A stretch of DNA of 40,929 nt. Source: a virus. The stretch is taken from positions 1 through 40,929 of the IMG/VR virus record IMGVR_UViG_3300022752_004849; one strand, written 5' to 3'. The notes beneath the pieces are model-generated. The model was not told the origin of the DNA. It was given only the letters and a program-made list of their open reading frames with translations, and did not search any database. The position numbers and the translations under genes are program-made. This document shows positions 9,005 through 16,022 of the stretch, one piece after another (positions within the stretch are counted from its first letter, which is position 1; every line of letters starts with the position of its first letter).

Positions 9005-9514
9005 ATGACTTGTTTAATTTTAAACTCCGATACTCGCCCTGTAAGCCTAGTTCCACTGAGTACTATTAGTTGGGAAGAATCAATCAAATATCTCGTTATC
9101 GATAAGGCTATAGTTTTAGAGTGGTATGACAACTGGATCGTAAAAAGTCCCAGCTGGAGCACTAAAGTCCCAGCTGTAATGATGTTAAAAGAATATCAAA
9201 AAAAGAAAACTGGGGTAAGATTCAGCAAGCACAATGTCTTTTTAAGAGACAAATATATTTGTCAATACTGCGGTATAACTGTAAATAAAAAAACAGCTAC
9301 TTTAGACCATATTTTACCTGTCAGTCACGGAGGAAAAACTCAATGGGAAAATACCTGTTGTAGTTGTATGACCTGCAATTCTAAAAAAGGTAATAACAAA
9401 AAAATTAAACCAATTTCTATTCCCTACAAACCTAGTTATTATGAACTTGCGGAAAAGAGAAAGGCAATGAGATGGGACTACCTACATAGTAGTTGGGGCA
9501 ACTATCTTGAATAA
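9005..9514 (+). CDS. HNH endonuclease
   Basis: A 169-residue protein with a complete HNH nuclease core in its middle. The core has CQYCG (C86, C89), TLDHILPVSHGG (D101-H102), WEN (N116) and CxxCN (C121, C124, N125). The two Cys pairs form the structural zinc site and the DH/N/N residues form the metal-dependent beta-beta-alpha nuclease site of the family. The N-terminal 70 residues (LNSDTRPVSLVPLSTISW) and C-terminal tail are the flanks usually found with this bacterial and phage HNH group. It probably makes DNA breaks, as a homing-type enzyme or in DNA processing; the exact role is not shown. It is isolated on the plus strand between two minus-strand operons, and its last 33 bases overlap the end of the convergent SGNH gene. 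Confidence 0.85.
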   Translation: MTCLILNSDTRPVSLVPLSTISWEESIKYLVIDKAIVLEWYDNWIVKSPSWSTKVPAVMMLKEYQKKKTGVRFSKHNVFLRDKYICQYCGITVNKKTATLDHILPVSHGGKTQWENTCCSCMTCNSKKGNNKKIKPISIPYKPSYYELAEKRKAMRWDYLHSSWGNYLE

Positions 9515-10369
9515 ATAAGGTATAAGAACTTCGTTTAACCATTTTGTGGCACCTAATTCGTTTGGGTGCCAATTATCGTCTAGAAAATATTTTGCAGTTT
9601 CATCTGTTTTATAAACCTGCATGATTTTCCAAAATATTTTTGAAAAATTGTCGTAAACTGCTTTTTCTGCATTGTATGGCCTTAGATATTCGTACATACC
9701 TGTTTTACTAACTATAGTATCATGATCAATGTTTTCAAAAAGATACCCGAGATTTTCATTTTCTGCATTTTCTTCTATGTCAGTCCATACATAGTTTCTA
9801 TAAAAGGTCTGAGCTAATTTTATGCCCTTGACTTTACAAAAGTTTTGTAAAAAAATTATATTTTCTAAACTATTAATTGCTGGACCTAGTATGGTAGATG
9901 TTAAGTCAAAATAGTTTTGAGTAAAGTTGCTGTCAGGAAAAAGGTAATTGCAAATATACCAACCCCCTTCTTTATTATAATAAGTTTTACCTCCGCTTTT
10001 GGAATCTTCTACAAAGATATTTTGATCTACCTTATTGCGTAGAGTGCAAAATTGGCGTCCCCACCAATGCGAGCCCATTTTCCACCCCTTTACCACTTCT
10101 TCAATGAAATCAGGATTATCTACATAGAAAGATTTTCTTTCCGTCCCAGACCACATGACAATGACAAGAATTTCTTCTGGTTTAAATTGCTTAAGTGCAT
10201 CTGTTACCGCAAGACAAGCTTTTTTTTGGATAAGATCTTGCCCTTGACTGCCCATACCTACATGAGTAAAGGAAAAAAAAGGTAATTTCCTCTCTAATAT
10301 ATTAGGCCAAGAGTAAACAGGTAAAGCATCTGAAAAACTACATCCAGATGTTATTATATGCCGGATCAT
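9482..10369 (-). CDS. SGNH/GDSL-hydrolase-like protein (copy 1)
   Basis: A 295-residue protein with the hallmarks of an SGNH-type fold. Block I is [18 protein letters not shown] near the N-terminus, with the nucleophile candidate Ser in GCSFS. A GSQG glycine block follows. The late D-x-x-H block is [15 protein letters not shown]. Such enzymes are esterases, lipases or carbohydrate deacetylases. A second, divergent member lies at 24853-25647 with FGCSFTQYCWPTWANML and DYHPSPVRYW. Start ATG overlaps the IF-1 stop (ATGA), so it is the last cistron of the erpA-ligase-IF-1 operon. The enzymatic activity and the glycan-deacetylation idea are inference, because the oxyanion Asn of block III is not obvious. 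Confidence 0.6.
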   Translation of the reverse strand: MIRHIITSGCSFSDALPVYSWPNILERKLPFFSFTHVGMGSQGQDLIQKKACLAVTDALKQFKPEEILVIVMWSGTERKSFYVDNPDFIEEVVKGWKMGSHWWGRQFCTLRNKVDQNIFVEDSKSGGKTYYNKEGGWYICNYLFPDSNFTQNYFDLTSTILGPAINSLENIIFLQNFCKVKGIKLAQTFYRNYVWTDIEENAENENLGYLFENIDHDTIVSKTGMYEYLRPYNAEKAVYDNFSKIFWKIMQVYKTDETAKYFLDDNWHPNELGATKWLNEVLIPYLFKIVAPTTM

Positions 10370-10593
10370 TTATCTCTATAAACTATGCGACCACGAGTTA
10401 AGTCATAAGGGCTCATTTCTATTTTGACTCTATCGCCAGTAAGAATTTGTATTTTGTTTTGACGCATTTTACCGCTGATATGACCAAGAACTACAGATCC
10501 TTGCTCTAACTTTACTCTAAACATTGCGTTAGGTAATACTTCCTGAACATGGCCTTCCATGCTTACTACATCTTCTTTAGACACTTTTGTCAT
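10366..10593 (-). CDS. infA: Translation initiation factor IF-1
   Basis: A 75-residue S1/OB-fold protein that is clearly IF-1 (bacterial IF-1 is about 72 residues). Recognisable phrases are [56 protein letters not shown] and the terminal IVYRDK. IF-1 binds the ribosomal A site on the 30S subunit and helps IF-2 and IF-3 during initiation. In a phage it would presumably bias the host ribosome late in infection. It has a good Shine-Dalgarno sequence (AAAAGGAGAAA before ATG). It overlaps the 83-aa gene by 17 bases upstream and the SGNH gene by four bases downstream, so it is translated inside an operon. Initiation factors are unusual cargo for phages. Confidence 0.93.
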   Translation of the reverse strand: MTKVSKEDVVSMEGHVQEVLPNAMFRVKLEQGSVVLGHISGKMRQNKIQILTGDRVKIEMSPYDLTRGRIVYRDK

Positions 10594-10828
10594 TTTCTCC
10601 TTTTAATTCTTTCACTACTAGATCTTTGGCTCTGCGATCTAGTTCTTTTTCTTCAGTCTGAAGCATACTATAAACCCAGACCTGAAGTAATTCTAGCACA
10701 GCCTTTTCCCCCTCCGGAGTAAAATGACTATAATTATTACCAAATGTACTATGATAATAATTTTTCCTATCGCTAGCCAGTTCATGAATACTGCCGTAAA
10801 GAATATCTTTGAGATTTTGCTTGGTCAA
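10577..10828 (-). CDS. Hypothetical helical protein between ligase and IF-1
   Basis: An 83-residue, mostly helical and charged protein ([37 protein letters not shown]). No known domain is recognised and there is no membrane segment. The start codon is TTG at 10828, one base after the ligase stop. No ATG is available before residue 55, so TTG is the best start and implies coupling to ligase translation. The 3' end overlaps infA by 17 bases. The operon position hints at a role in replication or translation, but nothing in the sequence proves it. Confidence 0.6.
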   Translation of the reverse strand: MTKQNLKDILYGSIHELASDRKNYYHSTFGNNYSHFTPEGEKAVLELLQVWVYSMLQTEEKELDRRAKDLVVKELKGENDKSV

Positions 10829-10829
10829 T

Positions 10830-12215
10830 TTAGATTTTTTCCCCTGCTTTAAATCCCCTAAACCTGAGGAACCGCGGAAACCTCAGAGAGTAACTACCAT
10901 CTTGATTTTGTGTAATTGCATCTGCACGAACCTCTACTACTTGACCAGGTAGCGAATCACGCCCCCTCCAAAATGTATCACGGTCACTATCACTAAAACC
11001 CGAACCGCAATTGACCAAAATCTTTCTATCGTCATCGATCCCTTCCAAGACCAATGCACCAAGTTTGCCCACGTTTCTCCCTGTGCCTTCTTCCACCGAA
11101 ACAACTTCCAATGAAACTTCGATAAAAGGTTTTTGCTTAAGCCACGAAACAGATCTTTTACATTCATAGTTAGCATCCAAGTCCTTGATCATAATACCTT
11201 CGAAACCCTGTTCAATGGCATCCTTGTTAAATTGACGGAAGATCATTTCACCAACTGCTGTGTCTAAATCTACTTCTTCTTGAGGAATGATATCGATATT
11301 ACCAATCTTATCAAAAATCTTCTTCATGCTTCTCAGTAGGTTACTGCGGCGTCGCTGTCCTAATGTGCTTTCCCCTGATTTAAATTCACTCAACGGAAGG
11401 ATGTCAAACAACATAAGTCGAGCATCCCCTGCTTGTACATTATCTTTGCGATGAACCTGCTTCATCAATGCTTGGAAACTCGAACTTACAACCTCACCGT
11501 CAAGCACCATAGGTCGCTCGATGAGATCAATATTGGCCAAGATGCTGTCAGTGATATGACTAAAGTTTTCCAGAACTTTTCCATTTCTGCTGTATTGGGT
11601 TACTGTTCTATTGGGAGGGTCAACGATGGTCAATACACGAACACCATCCAATTTTGGTTCAAGCAGTTTCTTGCCTGTGATTTTCTTTTCATGATTGGCA
11701 CCATCATGTGCCAGCATACACTCAAACGCAGGGACCAATGGTATATTGCTGAAATTGCCTTTGAGCACTTTGTTTACTGTCTTTTCACTGACACCGCAGC
11801 GTAGATCTTTGATCAGGATACGGCGATACCATCCGTTCCATTGTGATTTGGTAGAGTTCAGCATGACCTGTTCTACAGCGTCACGAGCATCGTGCCCGGT
11901 AAGTGCCCTAGTGCTAAGGGCAACCAATAAATTTTCAAATTCTGCCCAATCAACTCCCCTACCATCTGGTTGTGTATGCTCTGGAACCTTTTTAATTCCA
12001 AAAGTAGCATAGGGACTTAGGCACCAACGTATACCGGCAAACAGTTCTTGGTGATCCTGTTCAGCCTGATGTTCCAAAATAGCCTCTTTGTTAAGGCGAC
12101 TGGGATGCGTTTCTAGAGCACTGATTACGCTTTGGCAGGGATCTTTCATGTTAACCAATATCGTGTTGTTGATGATATTGCTATTATATGGGAGATTGGG
12201 GTAGTTGTCAAGCAT
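10830..12215 (-). CDS. ATP-dependent DNA ligase
   Basis: A 461-residue enzyme comparable in size to T4 gp30 (487 aa). The nucleotidyltransferase motifs are visible in order. Motif I is LEPKLDGVR with catalytic Lys188. Motif III is in the region MVLDGEVVSSSFQALMKQ. Motif IIIa is around LMLFDILPL. Motif IV is EGIMIKD. Motif V is in SVSWLKQKP. A C-terminal OB-like region follows (VEVRADAITQNQDGSYSLRFPRFLRFR). The N-terminal 170 residues match the helical domain of T4-type ligases (WNGWYRRILIKDLRCGVSEKTVNKVL). It seals nicks using ATP during replication and recombination. The start ATG at 12215 overlaps the erpA stop by one base (TAATG). Confidence 0.95.
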   Translation of the reverse strand: MLDNYPNLPYNSNIINNTILVNMKDPCQSVISALETHPSRLNKEAILEHQAEQDHQELFAGIRWCLSPYATFGIKKVPEHTQPDGRGVDWAEFENLLVALSTRALTGHDARDAVEQVMLNSTKSQWNGWYRRILIKDLRCGVSEKTVNKVLKGNFSNIPLVPAFECMLAHDGANHEKKITGKKLLEPKLDGVRVLTIVDPPNRTVTQYSRNGKVLENFSHITDSILANIDLIERPMVLDGEVVSSSFQALMKQVHRKDNVQAGDARLMLFDILPLSEFKSGESTLGQRRRSNLLRSMKKIFDKIGNIDIIPQEEVDLDTAVGEMIFRQFNKDAIEQGFEGIMIKDLDANYECKRSVSWLKQKPFIEVSLEVVSVEEGTGRNVGKLGALVLEGIDDDRKILVNCGSGFSDSDRDTFWRGRDSLPGQVVEVRADAITQNQDGSYSLRFPRFLRFRGFKAGEKI

Positions 12216-12538
12216 TAAATGGAGAAACTGCTACCACAACCGCAGGTAGTTGCTGCATTGGGATTCTTAATAACAAACTGACTGCCTGAAATATCATCTT
12301 TATAGTCAATTTCAGCATTTTCCAGATAGGTCATGCTCATAGCATCTACCACAACTTTATAGTCGCCCAAAGGAAATTCCCAATCATCTTCGGCTTGATC
12401 TTCATCAAAAGTAAATCCATATTGAAAACCACTACAGCCTCCACCTTGAACAAATGTGCGTAGTTTTAGATTAGGATTGTGTTCTTCATCCAGTAATTCG
12501 GTGATTTTGGCTCTTGCTGATTCACTAATTGTTATCAT
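12215..12538 (-). CDS. erpA: ErpA-type Fe-S cluster insertion protein
   Basis: A 107-residue A-type carrier closely resembling bacterial Erp[21 protein letters not shown], then [18 protein letters not shown] and the terminal CGCGSSFSI. The three cluster-binding cysteines are C35, C99 and C101. The family receives Fe-S clusters from the IscU scaffold and delivers them to apo-targets, especially [4Fe-4S] enzymes. It is first in a coupled minus-strand operon with DNA ligase, a small protein, infA and an SGNH gene. It has no Shine-Dalgarno sequence; an exact TATAAATA lies five bases before its ATG, suggesting a leaderless late transcript. A second A-type protein (IscA type) and IscU are encoded nearby on the other strand. 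Confidence 0.93.
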   Translation of the reverse strand: MITISESARAKITELLDEEHNPNLKLRTFVQGGGCSGFQYGFTFDEDQAEDDWEFPLGDYKVVVDAMSMTYLENAEIDYKDDISGSQFVIKNPNAATTCGCGSSFSI

Positions 12539-12543
12539 ATAAT

Positions 12544-12562
12544 TATTTATAGTCTATAAATA
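12544..12562. promoter_or_regulatory. Perfect 19-bp palindrome of two divergent T4-type late boxes
   Basis: TATTTATAG, T, CTATAAATA reads the same on both strands around one central base. It contains an exact late box TATAAATA on the plus strand (12555-12562) and another on the minus strand (12551-12544). The plus box lies 24 bases before the 44-aa gene, whose Shine-Dalgarno is AAAGGAGG. The minus box lies five bases before erpA. The match to the T4 gp55/gp33-dependent consensus is exact; function is inferred. Confidence 0.7.
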
Positions 12563-12586
12563 TTTGTCATAAGCAAAGGAGGCAGT

Positions 12587-12721
12587 ATGTTTGATATTGC
12601 TATATGGATACTTGTTGGAGCATTTATTGGTTGGCATATTCCTGAGCCTTTTTGGGCAAAAATGGTCAAGGCTAAAATAAAAGATTGGTTGGACCGTCAA
12701 GACAGTAAACCCGTTGTATAA
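12587..12721 (+). CDS. Small single-pass membrane protein, 44 aa
   Basis: An ORF of 44 codons begins with ATG at 12587 and ends with TAA at 12719-12721. The protein starts MFDIAIWILVGAFIGWHI, a hydrophobic helix of about 18 residues. A basic amphipathic tail follows (FWAKMVKAKIKDWLDRQD). It has one of the best ribosome binding sites in the window (AAAGGAGG, seven bases before ATG) and an exact late promoter box upstream. It is the first gene of the plus-strand operon leading to iscU and iscA. It is probably an inner-membrane peptide expressed late; the role is unknown. Confidence 0.7.
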   Translation: MFDIAIWILVGAFIGWHIPEPFWAKMVKAKIKDWLDRQDSKPVV

Positions 12722-12752
12722 CTAAGGCGTTATAGTATTAAAGGAAACTCTA

Positions 12753-13127
12753 ATGAAAAAACTACTCGCAGCCCTATTACTAACAGTCAGTTCAACAGCA
12801 CTAGCAGGTCCATATCATTATGGACACAGATATCACCATCATAGACCTCATGTTGTTCATCATCACGGACACTGGGTTGCTCCTTTGATCATAGGTGGGA
12901 TCGTAGGTGCTGCTATCGCTGCTAATCGTGTAGAAGCACAGACTCAGGCTCCTGTTGTAGTAGTTCAGCCACAGCCCATATATCAATCAAATGCTGTAAT
13001 TAGTATAACTGAGCAAGGGCAACAGGTTATTACCTGCCCGCAAGGACTGTATCCTTTTGAAAGACGTGGCTATGTGCGTAATCAGTTTAACCAATACATA
13101 GAAACTACCTATATTCAATGCCAATAA
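12753..13127 (+). CDS. Exported histidine-rich protein
   Basis: A 124-residue protein with a textbook signal peptide (MKKLLAALLLTVSSTALA, cleavage likely before GPYHYG). A dense histidine patch follows: ten His in about 20 residues (YHYGHRYHHH, then HVVHHHGHW). Next come a Gly/Ala-rich hydrophobic stretch (APLIIGGIVGAAIAAN) and a C-terminal domain with two cysteines (CPQGLYPFERRGYV, YIQCQ). Clustered histidines commonly bind Ni, Zn, Cu or Fe. Next to Fe-S assembly genes this suggests periplasmic or envelope metal handling, but that is inference. It has an AAAGGAAA ribosome binding site. The glycine-zipper-like hydrophobic run could also insert in the outer membrane. Confidence 0.75.
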   Translation: MKKLLAALLLTVSSTALAGPYHYGHRYHHHRPHVVHHHGHWVAPLIIGGIVGAAIAANRVEAQTQAPVVVVQPQPIYQSNAVISITEQGQQVITCPQGLYPFERRGYVRNQFNQYIETTYIQCQ

Positions 13128-13128
13128 A

Positions 13129-13278
13129 ATGGACAATGTAGTTTACTTAAACAAATTCGCAAAAGTCGAAAAGAAAGAACATGACTTTGAAGCAGAAGCA
13201 TGGTTTTTATTCCTACAAAAATTTTCAAGTTTAAATAAACAAACAGAAAGGGATAATTTAGATGGCTTATTCAGATAA
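13129..13278 (+). CDS. Small hypothetical protein, 49 aa, upstream of iscU
   Basis: An ATG one base after the previous stop opens 49 codons, starting MDNVVYLNKFAKVEKKEHDFE and ending NLDGLFR. The composition is charged and helical, with no membrane segment or known domain. The last 17 bases overlap the iscU start, as expected for a coupled cistron. The Shine-Dalgarno is poor, so expression depends on coupling. It fills what would otherwise be a 134-base gap in an otherwise tightly packed operon, which is the main support. Family unknown. Confidence 0.5.
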   Translation: MDNVVYLNKFAKVEKKEHDFEAEAWFLFLQKFSSLNKQTERDNLDGLFR

Positions 13279-13645
13279 AGTATTGGATCATTATGAGAAC
13301 CCACGCAATGTAGGTAGTTTCTCCAAAGATGAAATAGACGTAGGCACTGGTATGGTTGGTGCTCCTGCTTGTGGTGATGTAATGAAATTACAGATAAAAG
13401 TAAATGAAGACGGAATTATTACAGATGCGAAATTCAAAACGTATGGCTGCGGCTCAGCGATCGCAAGTTCATCACTCGTTACGGAATGGGTCAAGGGTAA
13501 GACGTTGGATGAGGCGGGAACTATTAGAAATACTGAAATCGCCGAACATCTTGCACTCCCCCCAGTTAAAATACATTGCTCGATTCTTGCTGAAGACGCG
13601 ATCAAAGCTGCTATAAAAAATTATAAAGAAAAATGCCAACAATAA
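13262..13645 (+). CDS. iscU: IscU Fe-S cluster scaffold
   Basis: A 127-residue protein nearly identical in length to bacterial IscU and complete in motifs. The cluster ligands C37 (GAPACGDVM), C63 (YGCGSAIASSS) and C106 with H105 (KIHCSILAEDAI) are present, as is the exchange-promoting Asp39. The HscA chaperone-binding motif LPPVK is intact at residues 99-103. In the family, IscU receives sulfur from the desulfurase IscS and iron, builds a cluster, and passes it on with help from HscA/HscB. No phage IscS, HscA or HscB is in the window, so it would plug into host machinery. The preceding AGAAAGGG serves as ribosome binding site. It overlaps its neighbours on both sides and sits in the operon with iscA. 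Confidence 0.95.
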   Translation: MAYSDKVLDHYENPRNVGSFSKDEIDVGTGMVGAPACGDVMKLQIKVNEDGIITDAKFKTYGCGSAIASSSLVTEWVKGKTLDEAGTIRNTEIAEHLALPPVKIHCSILAEDAIKAAIKNYKEKCQQ

Positions 13646-14784
13646 TACATGATCAACACGGATTTCATGATAATTTAACTCCTACACCCCTAGTTAAAGA
13701 AACTATCAAAATTATTGCAGATCAGGTCAGTGACAAATTTCCTAATGAAATTAATTTAGTTGCAGATGGAACTTGGTTAGATTCTCCAAAATCCTACGAT
13801 AATCTTAAAGAAATTTATCTACAGGTTCCTAGGATTGATAATTTTTTTATTGTAGGCACAGTAGATAAAATCCATACTTACGGAATAAATTATCCCTCTA
13901 ATCCTGATCTAAAATTATTCCAAATTGGTACTATATGCGATGATTACTTTCATCCTTATAGGCTAGAATGGGGAATTTGGAGCGCTGTAAAACTATTTAA
14001 AAAATATACCGACGAAGAGTTAAAATTATTTTATTCACCAAATATAAAACCTTATATTTGTTATCAAAATAAACCCCATCTTCATAGACAGCAATTGACC
14101 TATAAACTTCTCAAAGAAGGTCTATTAGACAAAGGTATAATCACACTAAAAAAAAATCCGGGAGAAGAATTCATTTATCCAGAATTAACAGAGCTATCAG
14201 TCGAAGAATTTATTGAAAGGCAATATTATCTTCATCCTAATGAATATATTGACCCATATTTTGAAAAACAAATTCCTTATAGTCTAGGAGAATTAAAATA
14301 TTGGCAAAATAGCTTTTTAAATGTGGTAAGTGAAACATTTGCCAATGATGGAAGTACTCCATATATAACAGAAAAAACAGTAAAACCTATTTTAGGATTG
14401 CGACCATTCATTATAAATGGAAATTATCGAATTGAACGTCAATTAAACCAAAGGGCAGTTATAATCTACGATTTTTTGTGGAAGTTAGGTGTTCCTTTAG
14501 AAGAGTGGATAACAGATGATAATGACAAAATTGTTGATAATTGCGTCAAAGTTATTAAAAATCTCTGCAGTTGGTCTAATCAAGAAATCTATAATTATTA
14601 TAGGAATGATTTATATAAGGTTTGCTTAAGTAATAGAGACCATTTAATAGGACTTGCAAATGATACTGAAATTAAAATGAGAAATATTTTTAAAAATTTT
14701 ACAAGATATAGTTTACCAAATCAAAATCAGGAATTTGTAGAAAAAAATTTATATAAATTACAAGAAAATGGTATCAATATCTGA
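13633..14784 (+). CDS. Glycosyltransferase-like protein of the KPHxHR/SEK family (copy 1)
   Basis: A 383-residue protein sharing a three-block signature with four minus-strand paralogs in this window. Block 1 is NKPHLHRQQL followed by a helix and a basic turn. Block 2 is FLNVVSETFAN. Block 3 is YITEKTVKPILGLRPFIING. Block 3 resembles the C-terminal nucleotide-sugar motif of fucosyltransferase-like (GT10) enzymes, so a GT-B-type glycosyltransferase is my best guess, not a proven call. No signal peptide or membrane helix is visible. The gene is very AT-rich (about 23% GC in one sampled row) and sits between iscU and iscA, overlapping the first by 13 and the second by 17 bases. It is the only plus-strand member of its family here. 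Confidence 0.65.
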   Translation: MPTIIHDQHGFHDNLTPTPLVKETIKIIADQVSDKFPNEINLVADGTWLDSPKSYDNLKEIYLQVPRIDNFFIVGTVDKIHTYGINYPSNPDLKLFQIGTICDDYFHPYRLEWGIWSAVKLFKKYTDEELKLFYSPNIKPYICYQNKPHLHRQQLTYKLLKEGLLDKGIITLKKNPGEEFIYPELTELSVEEFIERQYYLHPNEYIDPYFEKQIPYSLGELKYWQNSFLNVVSETFANDGSTPYITEKTVKPILGLRPFIINGNYRIERQLNQRAVIIYDFLWKLGVPLEEWITDDNDKIVDNCVKVIKNLCSWSNQEIYNYYRNDLYKVCLSNRDHLIGLANDTEIKMRNIFKNFTRYSLPNQNQEFVEKNLYKLQENGINI

Positions 14785-15088
14785 AGTTGCAGCCGCCAAG
14801 GTTCAACAATATCTAACTAAAAGAGGTAAAGGTCTAGGCATCAAAATAGGTGTAAAAACCACTGGATGCAGCGGTCTGGCCTATGTTTTAGAATTTATAG
14901 ATAAGTTAGACGAAACTTTGGCAGTTTATGTATCTAATAAAACCATGATTTTTATTGATCCAAAACACCTACCATATCTTACAGGAATTGAAATAGATTG
15001 GGTAAAGCAAGGACTAAATGAAGGATTTGAATTTCGAAATCCCCAAGAAAAACATCGATGCGGATGTGGAGAAAGTTTCAATGTATAG
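14768..15088 (+). CDS. iscA: IscA-type Fe-S carrier
   Basis: A 106-residue A-type carrier of the IscA branch. Diagnostic phrases are GIKIGVKTTGCSGLAYVLEF, GLNEGFEFRNP and the terminal CGCGESFNV, with ligands C34, C98 and C100. It differs from the ErpA-type protein at 12215-12538, which ends CGCGSSFSI, so the phage carries one of each kind. The family accepts clusters from IscU and forms [4Fe-4S] clusters for aerobic delivery. It overlaps the upstream gene by 17 bases and the downstream gene by eight, so it is translated within the plus-strand operon. Confidence 0.93.
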   Translation: MVSISEVAAAKVQQYLTKRGKGLGIKIGVKTTGCSGLAYVLEFIDKLDETLAVYVSNKTMIFIDPKHLPYLTGIEIDWVKQGLNEGFEFRNPQEKHRCGCGESFNV

Positions 15089-15419
15089 ACCTTGGACTAG
15101 AAACGACACTAAGGATTACGTGCACAAAGTTGAAAGTCGATTAGAAGATTTTAACTATTATCTTAAACGCACTGTAGAATGGTGCGAAAATAATGGAGTA
15201 TTTGAAAATAAAAGAATTCTATTGTGCTGTCTAATCAGTTGTATATGGGTTAGCAGTATGAGAGAAGAACAGGTTAGTTTTCAAGAAATAGTAGAACTTG
15301 TTGGCCTAGAAGAATTTGAAGATACAACCTTAGATAAAGTGTATCAGGTCTGCGAAGAATTTAGGTATTTAGATCACGAAGAAATTTTAGAACTATTGAT
15401 TGTTAAGTCAAGTGATTAG
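15081..15419 (+). CDS. Hypothetical helical protein downstream of iscA
   Basis: I take the ATG at 15081 (MYRPWTRNDTKDYVHKVE), giving 112 residues and an eight-base overlap with iscA. A longer in-frame reading would overlap iscA by 71 bases. The protein is acidic and helical (EEQVSFQEIVELVGLEEFEDTTLDKVYQVCEEF), with two adjacent cysteines (ILLCCLISC) in a hydrophobic helix. No family recognised. Last gene of the plus-strand operon, ending at a hairpin between convergent genes. Confidence 0.6.
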   Translation: MYRPWTRNDTKDYVHKVESRLEDFNYYLKRTVEWCENNGVFENKRILLCCLISCIWVSSMREEQVSFQEIVELVGLEEFEDTTLDKVYQVCEEFRYLDHEEILELLIVKSSD

Positions 15420-15436
15420 GACGGTTATTTACCGTC
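15420..15436. terminator. Hairpin between convergent genes
   Basis: GACGGT-TATTT-ACCGTC forms a perfect six-base stem with a five-base loop. It lies exactly between the ends of the plus-strand operon (stop at 15417-15419) and the minus-strand gene ending at 15425. It could end transcription from both sides. There is no long U-tract, so efficiency is uncertain. Confidence 0.45.
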
Positions 15437-15670
15437 GTAGTCTTTAACAGGTCCTCCGTGGATTTCGCTCCTCATTTTCTTACCTTTTAATCGAACTCCA
15501 CTTCCTTTCTTGCCCTGTTTTCCTGTGCCCGCAGTGTGATCGCTGTCGTGCTTTAAAAGTCCTCTACTGACACATTGGCTGTAGCGAACATTACTCAAGC
15601 GGCTCTTGCCCACTGAACATTGACTGGCAGTGGGGGCAGCTATTTTTTCTAATAATTCTTCTATACGCAT
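15425..15670 (-). CDS. Small basic phage protein, 81 aa
   Basis: Using the ATG at 15670 the protein begins MRIEELLEKIAAPTASQCSV. It continues with a Lys/Arg/Gly-rich region (GTGKQGKKGSGVRLKGKK) ending in HGGPVKDYDGK. An earlier in-frame codon at 15733 would overlap the upstream gene by 55 bases and adds a CxxC-containing extension, which I consider less likely. No Shine-Dalgarno is seen. AATAAATA lies five bases upstream of the start, as at erpA. The basic tail suggests nucleic-acid or protein binding; function unknown. Confidence 0.6.
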   Translation of the reverse strand: MRIEELLEKIAAPTASQCSVGKSRLSNVRYSQCVSRGLLKHDSDHTAGTGKQGKKGSGVRLKGKKMRSEIHGGPVKDYDGK

Positions 15671-15675
15671 CAAAC

Positions 15676-15683
15676 TATTTATT
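15676..15683 (-). promoter_or_regulatory. Late-promoter-like box AATAAATA, 5 nt before a start
   Basis: On the minus strand AATAAATA (7/8 match to the T4 late box) is followed by GTTTG and the ATG at 15670. The spacing equals that at erpA, at the 100-aa gene and at the gene starting at 23771. Confidence 0.3.
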
Positions 15684-16011
15684 TGAATAAAATTAAACTC
15701 ATTATTACAGTTTGAGCACAGAATCCAAGACAAATTGTAGCAATATACAAAAAGTTGCGCTCAATAAGACTCTTAAAAAACAGTGTGATCAGTCCACTCC
15801 ATATAAAGATCATAAGATCCACTGGAGGTAATTTATCATTCTGGGCCATTAATACCGCAAGTAATGTCGGAATACTGGCCAAATGAAGAAGTATAATTGT
15901 AAACCATCCTAATGTGTGAGCACTGATATGACCCAGGTGTTCTTTAAGCCAGTTACAAAAGGCTAATGGTAGACCTTTAATAAAGACCAATACCTGTTCT
16001 ACATGATTCAT
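15679..16011 (-). CDS. Three-helix membrane protein, holin candidate
   Basis: A 110-residue protein with an amphipathic N-terminus (VFIKGLPLAFCNWLKEHLGH) and three hydrophobic segments: about residues 36-58 (WFTIILLHLASIPTLLAVLM), 64-82 (VDLMIFIWSGLITLFF) and 87-109 (FLYIATICLGFCAQTVIMSL). It lies 11 bases downstream of the SleB-type endolysin gene and has its own AGGAA ribosome binding site. Size, topology and position fit a holin, which would release or trigger the endolysin at lysis. No holin family motif is recognised, so this is inference. It could equally be an unrelated inner-membrane protein conserved in T4-like phages. Confidence 0.6.
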   Translation of the reverse strand: MNHVEQVLVFIKGLPLAFCNWLKEHLGHISAHTLGWFTIILLHLASIPTLLAVLMAQNDKLPPVDLMIFIWSGLITLFFKSLIERNFLYIATICLGFCAQTVIMSLILFK

Positions 16012-16022
16012 TTTAAAATTCC

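Noticed and set aside
11433-12012. Long plus-strand reading frames opposite the DNA ligase gene
   Set aside because: They lie antisense to an unambiguous ligase, lack a family match or ribosome binding site, and look like frame shadows.
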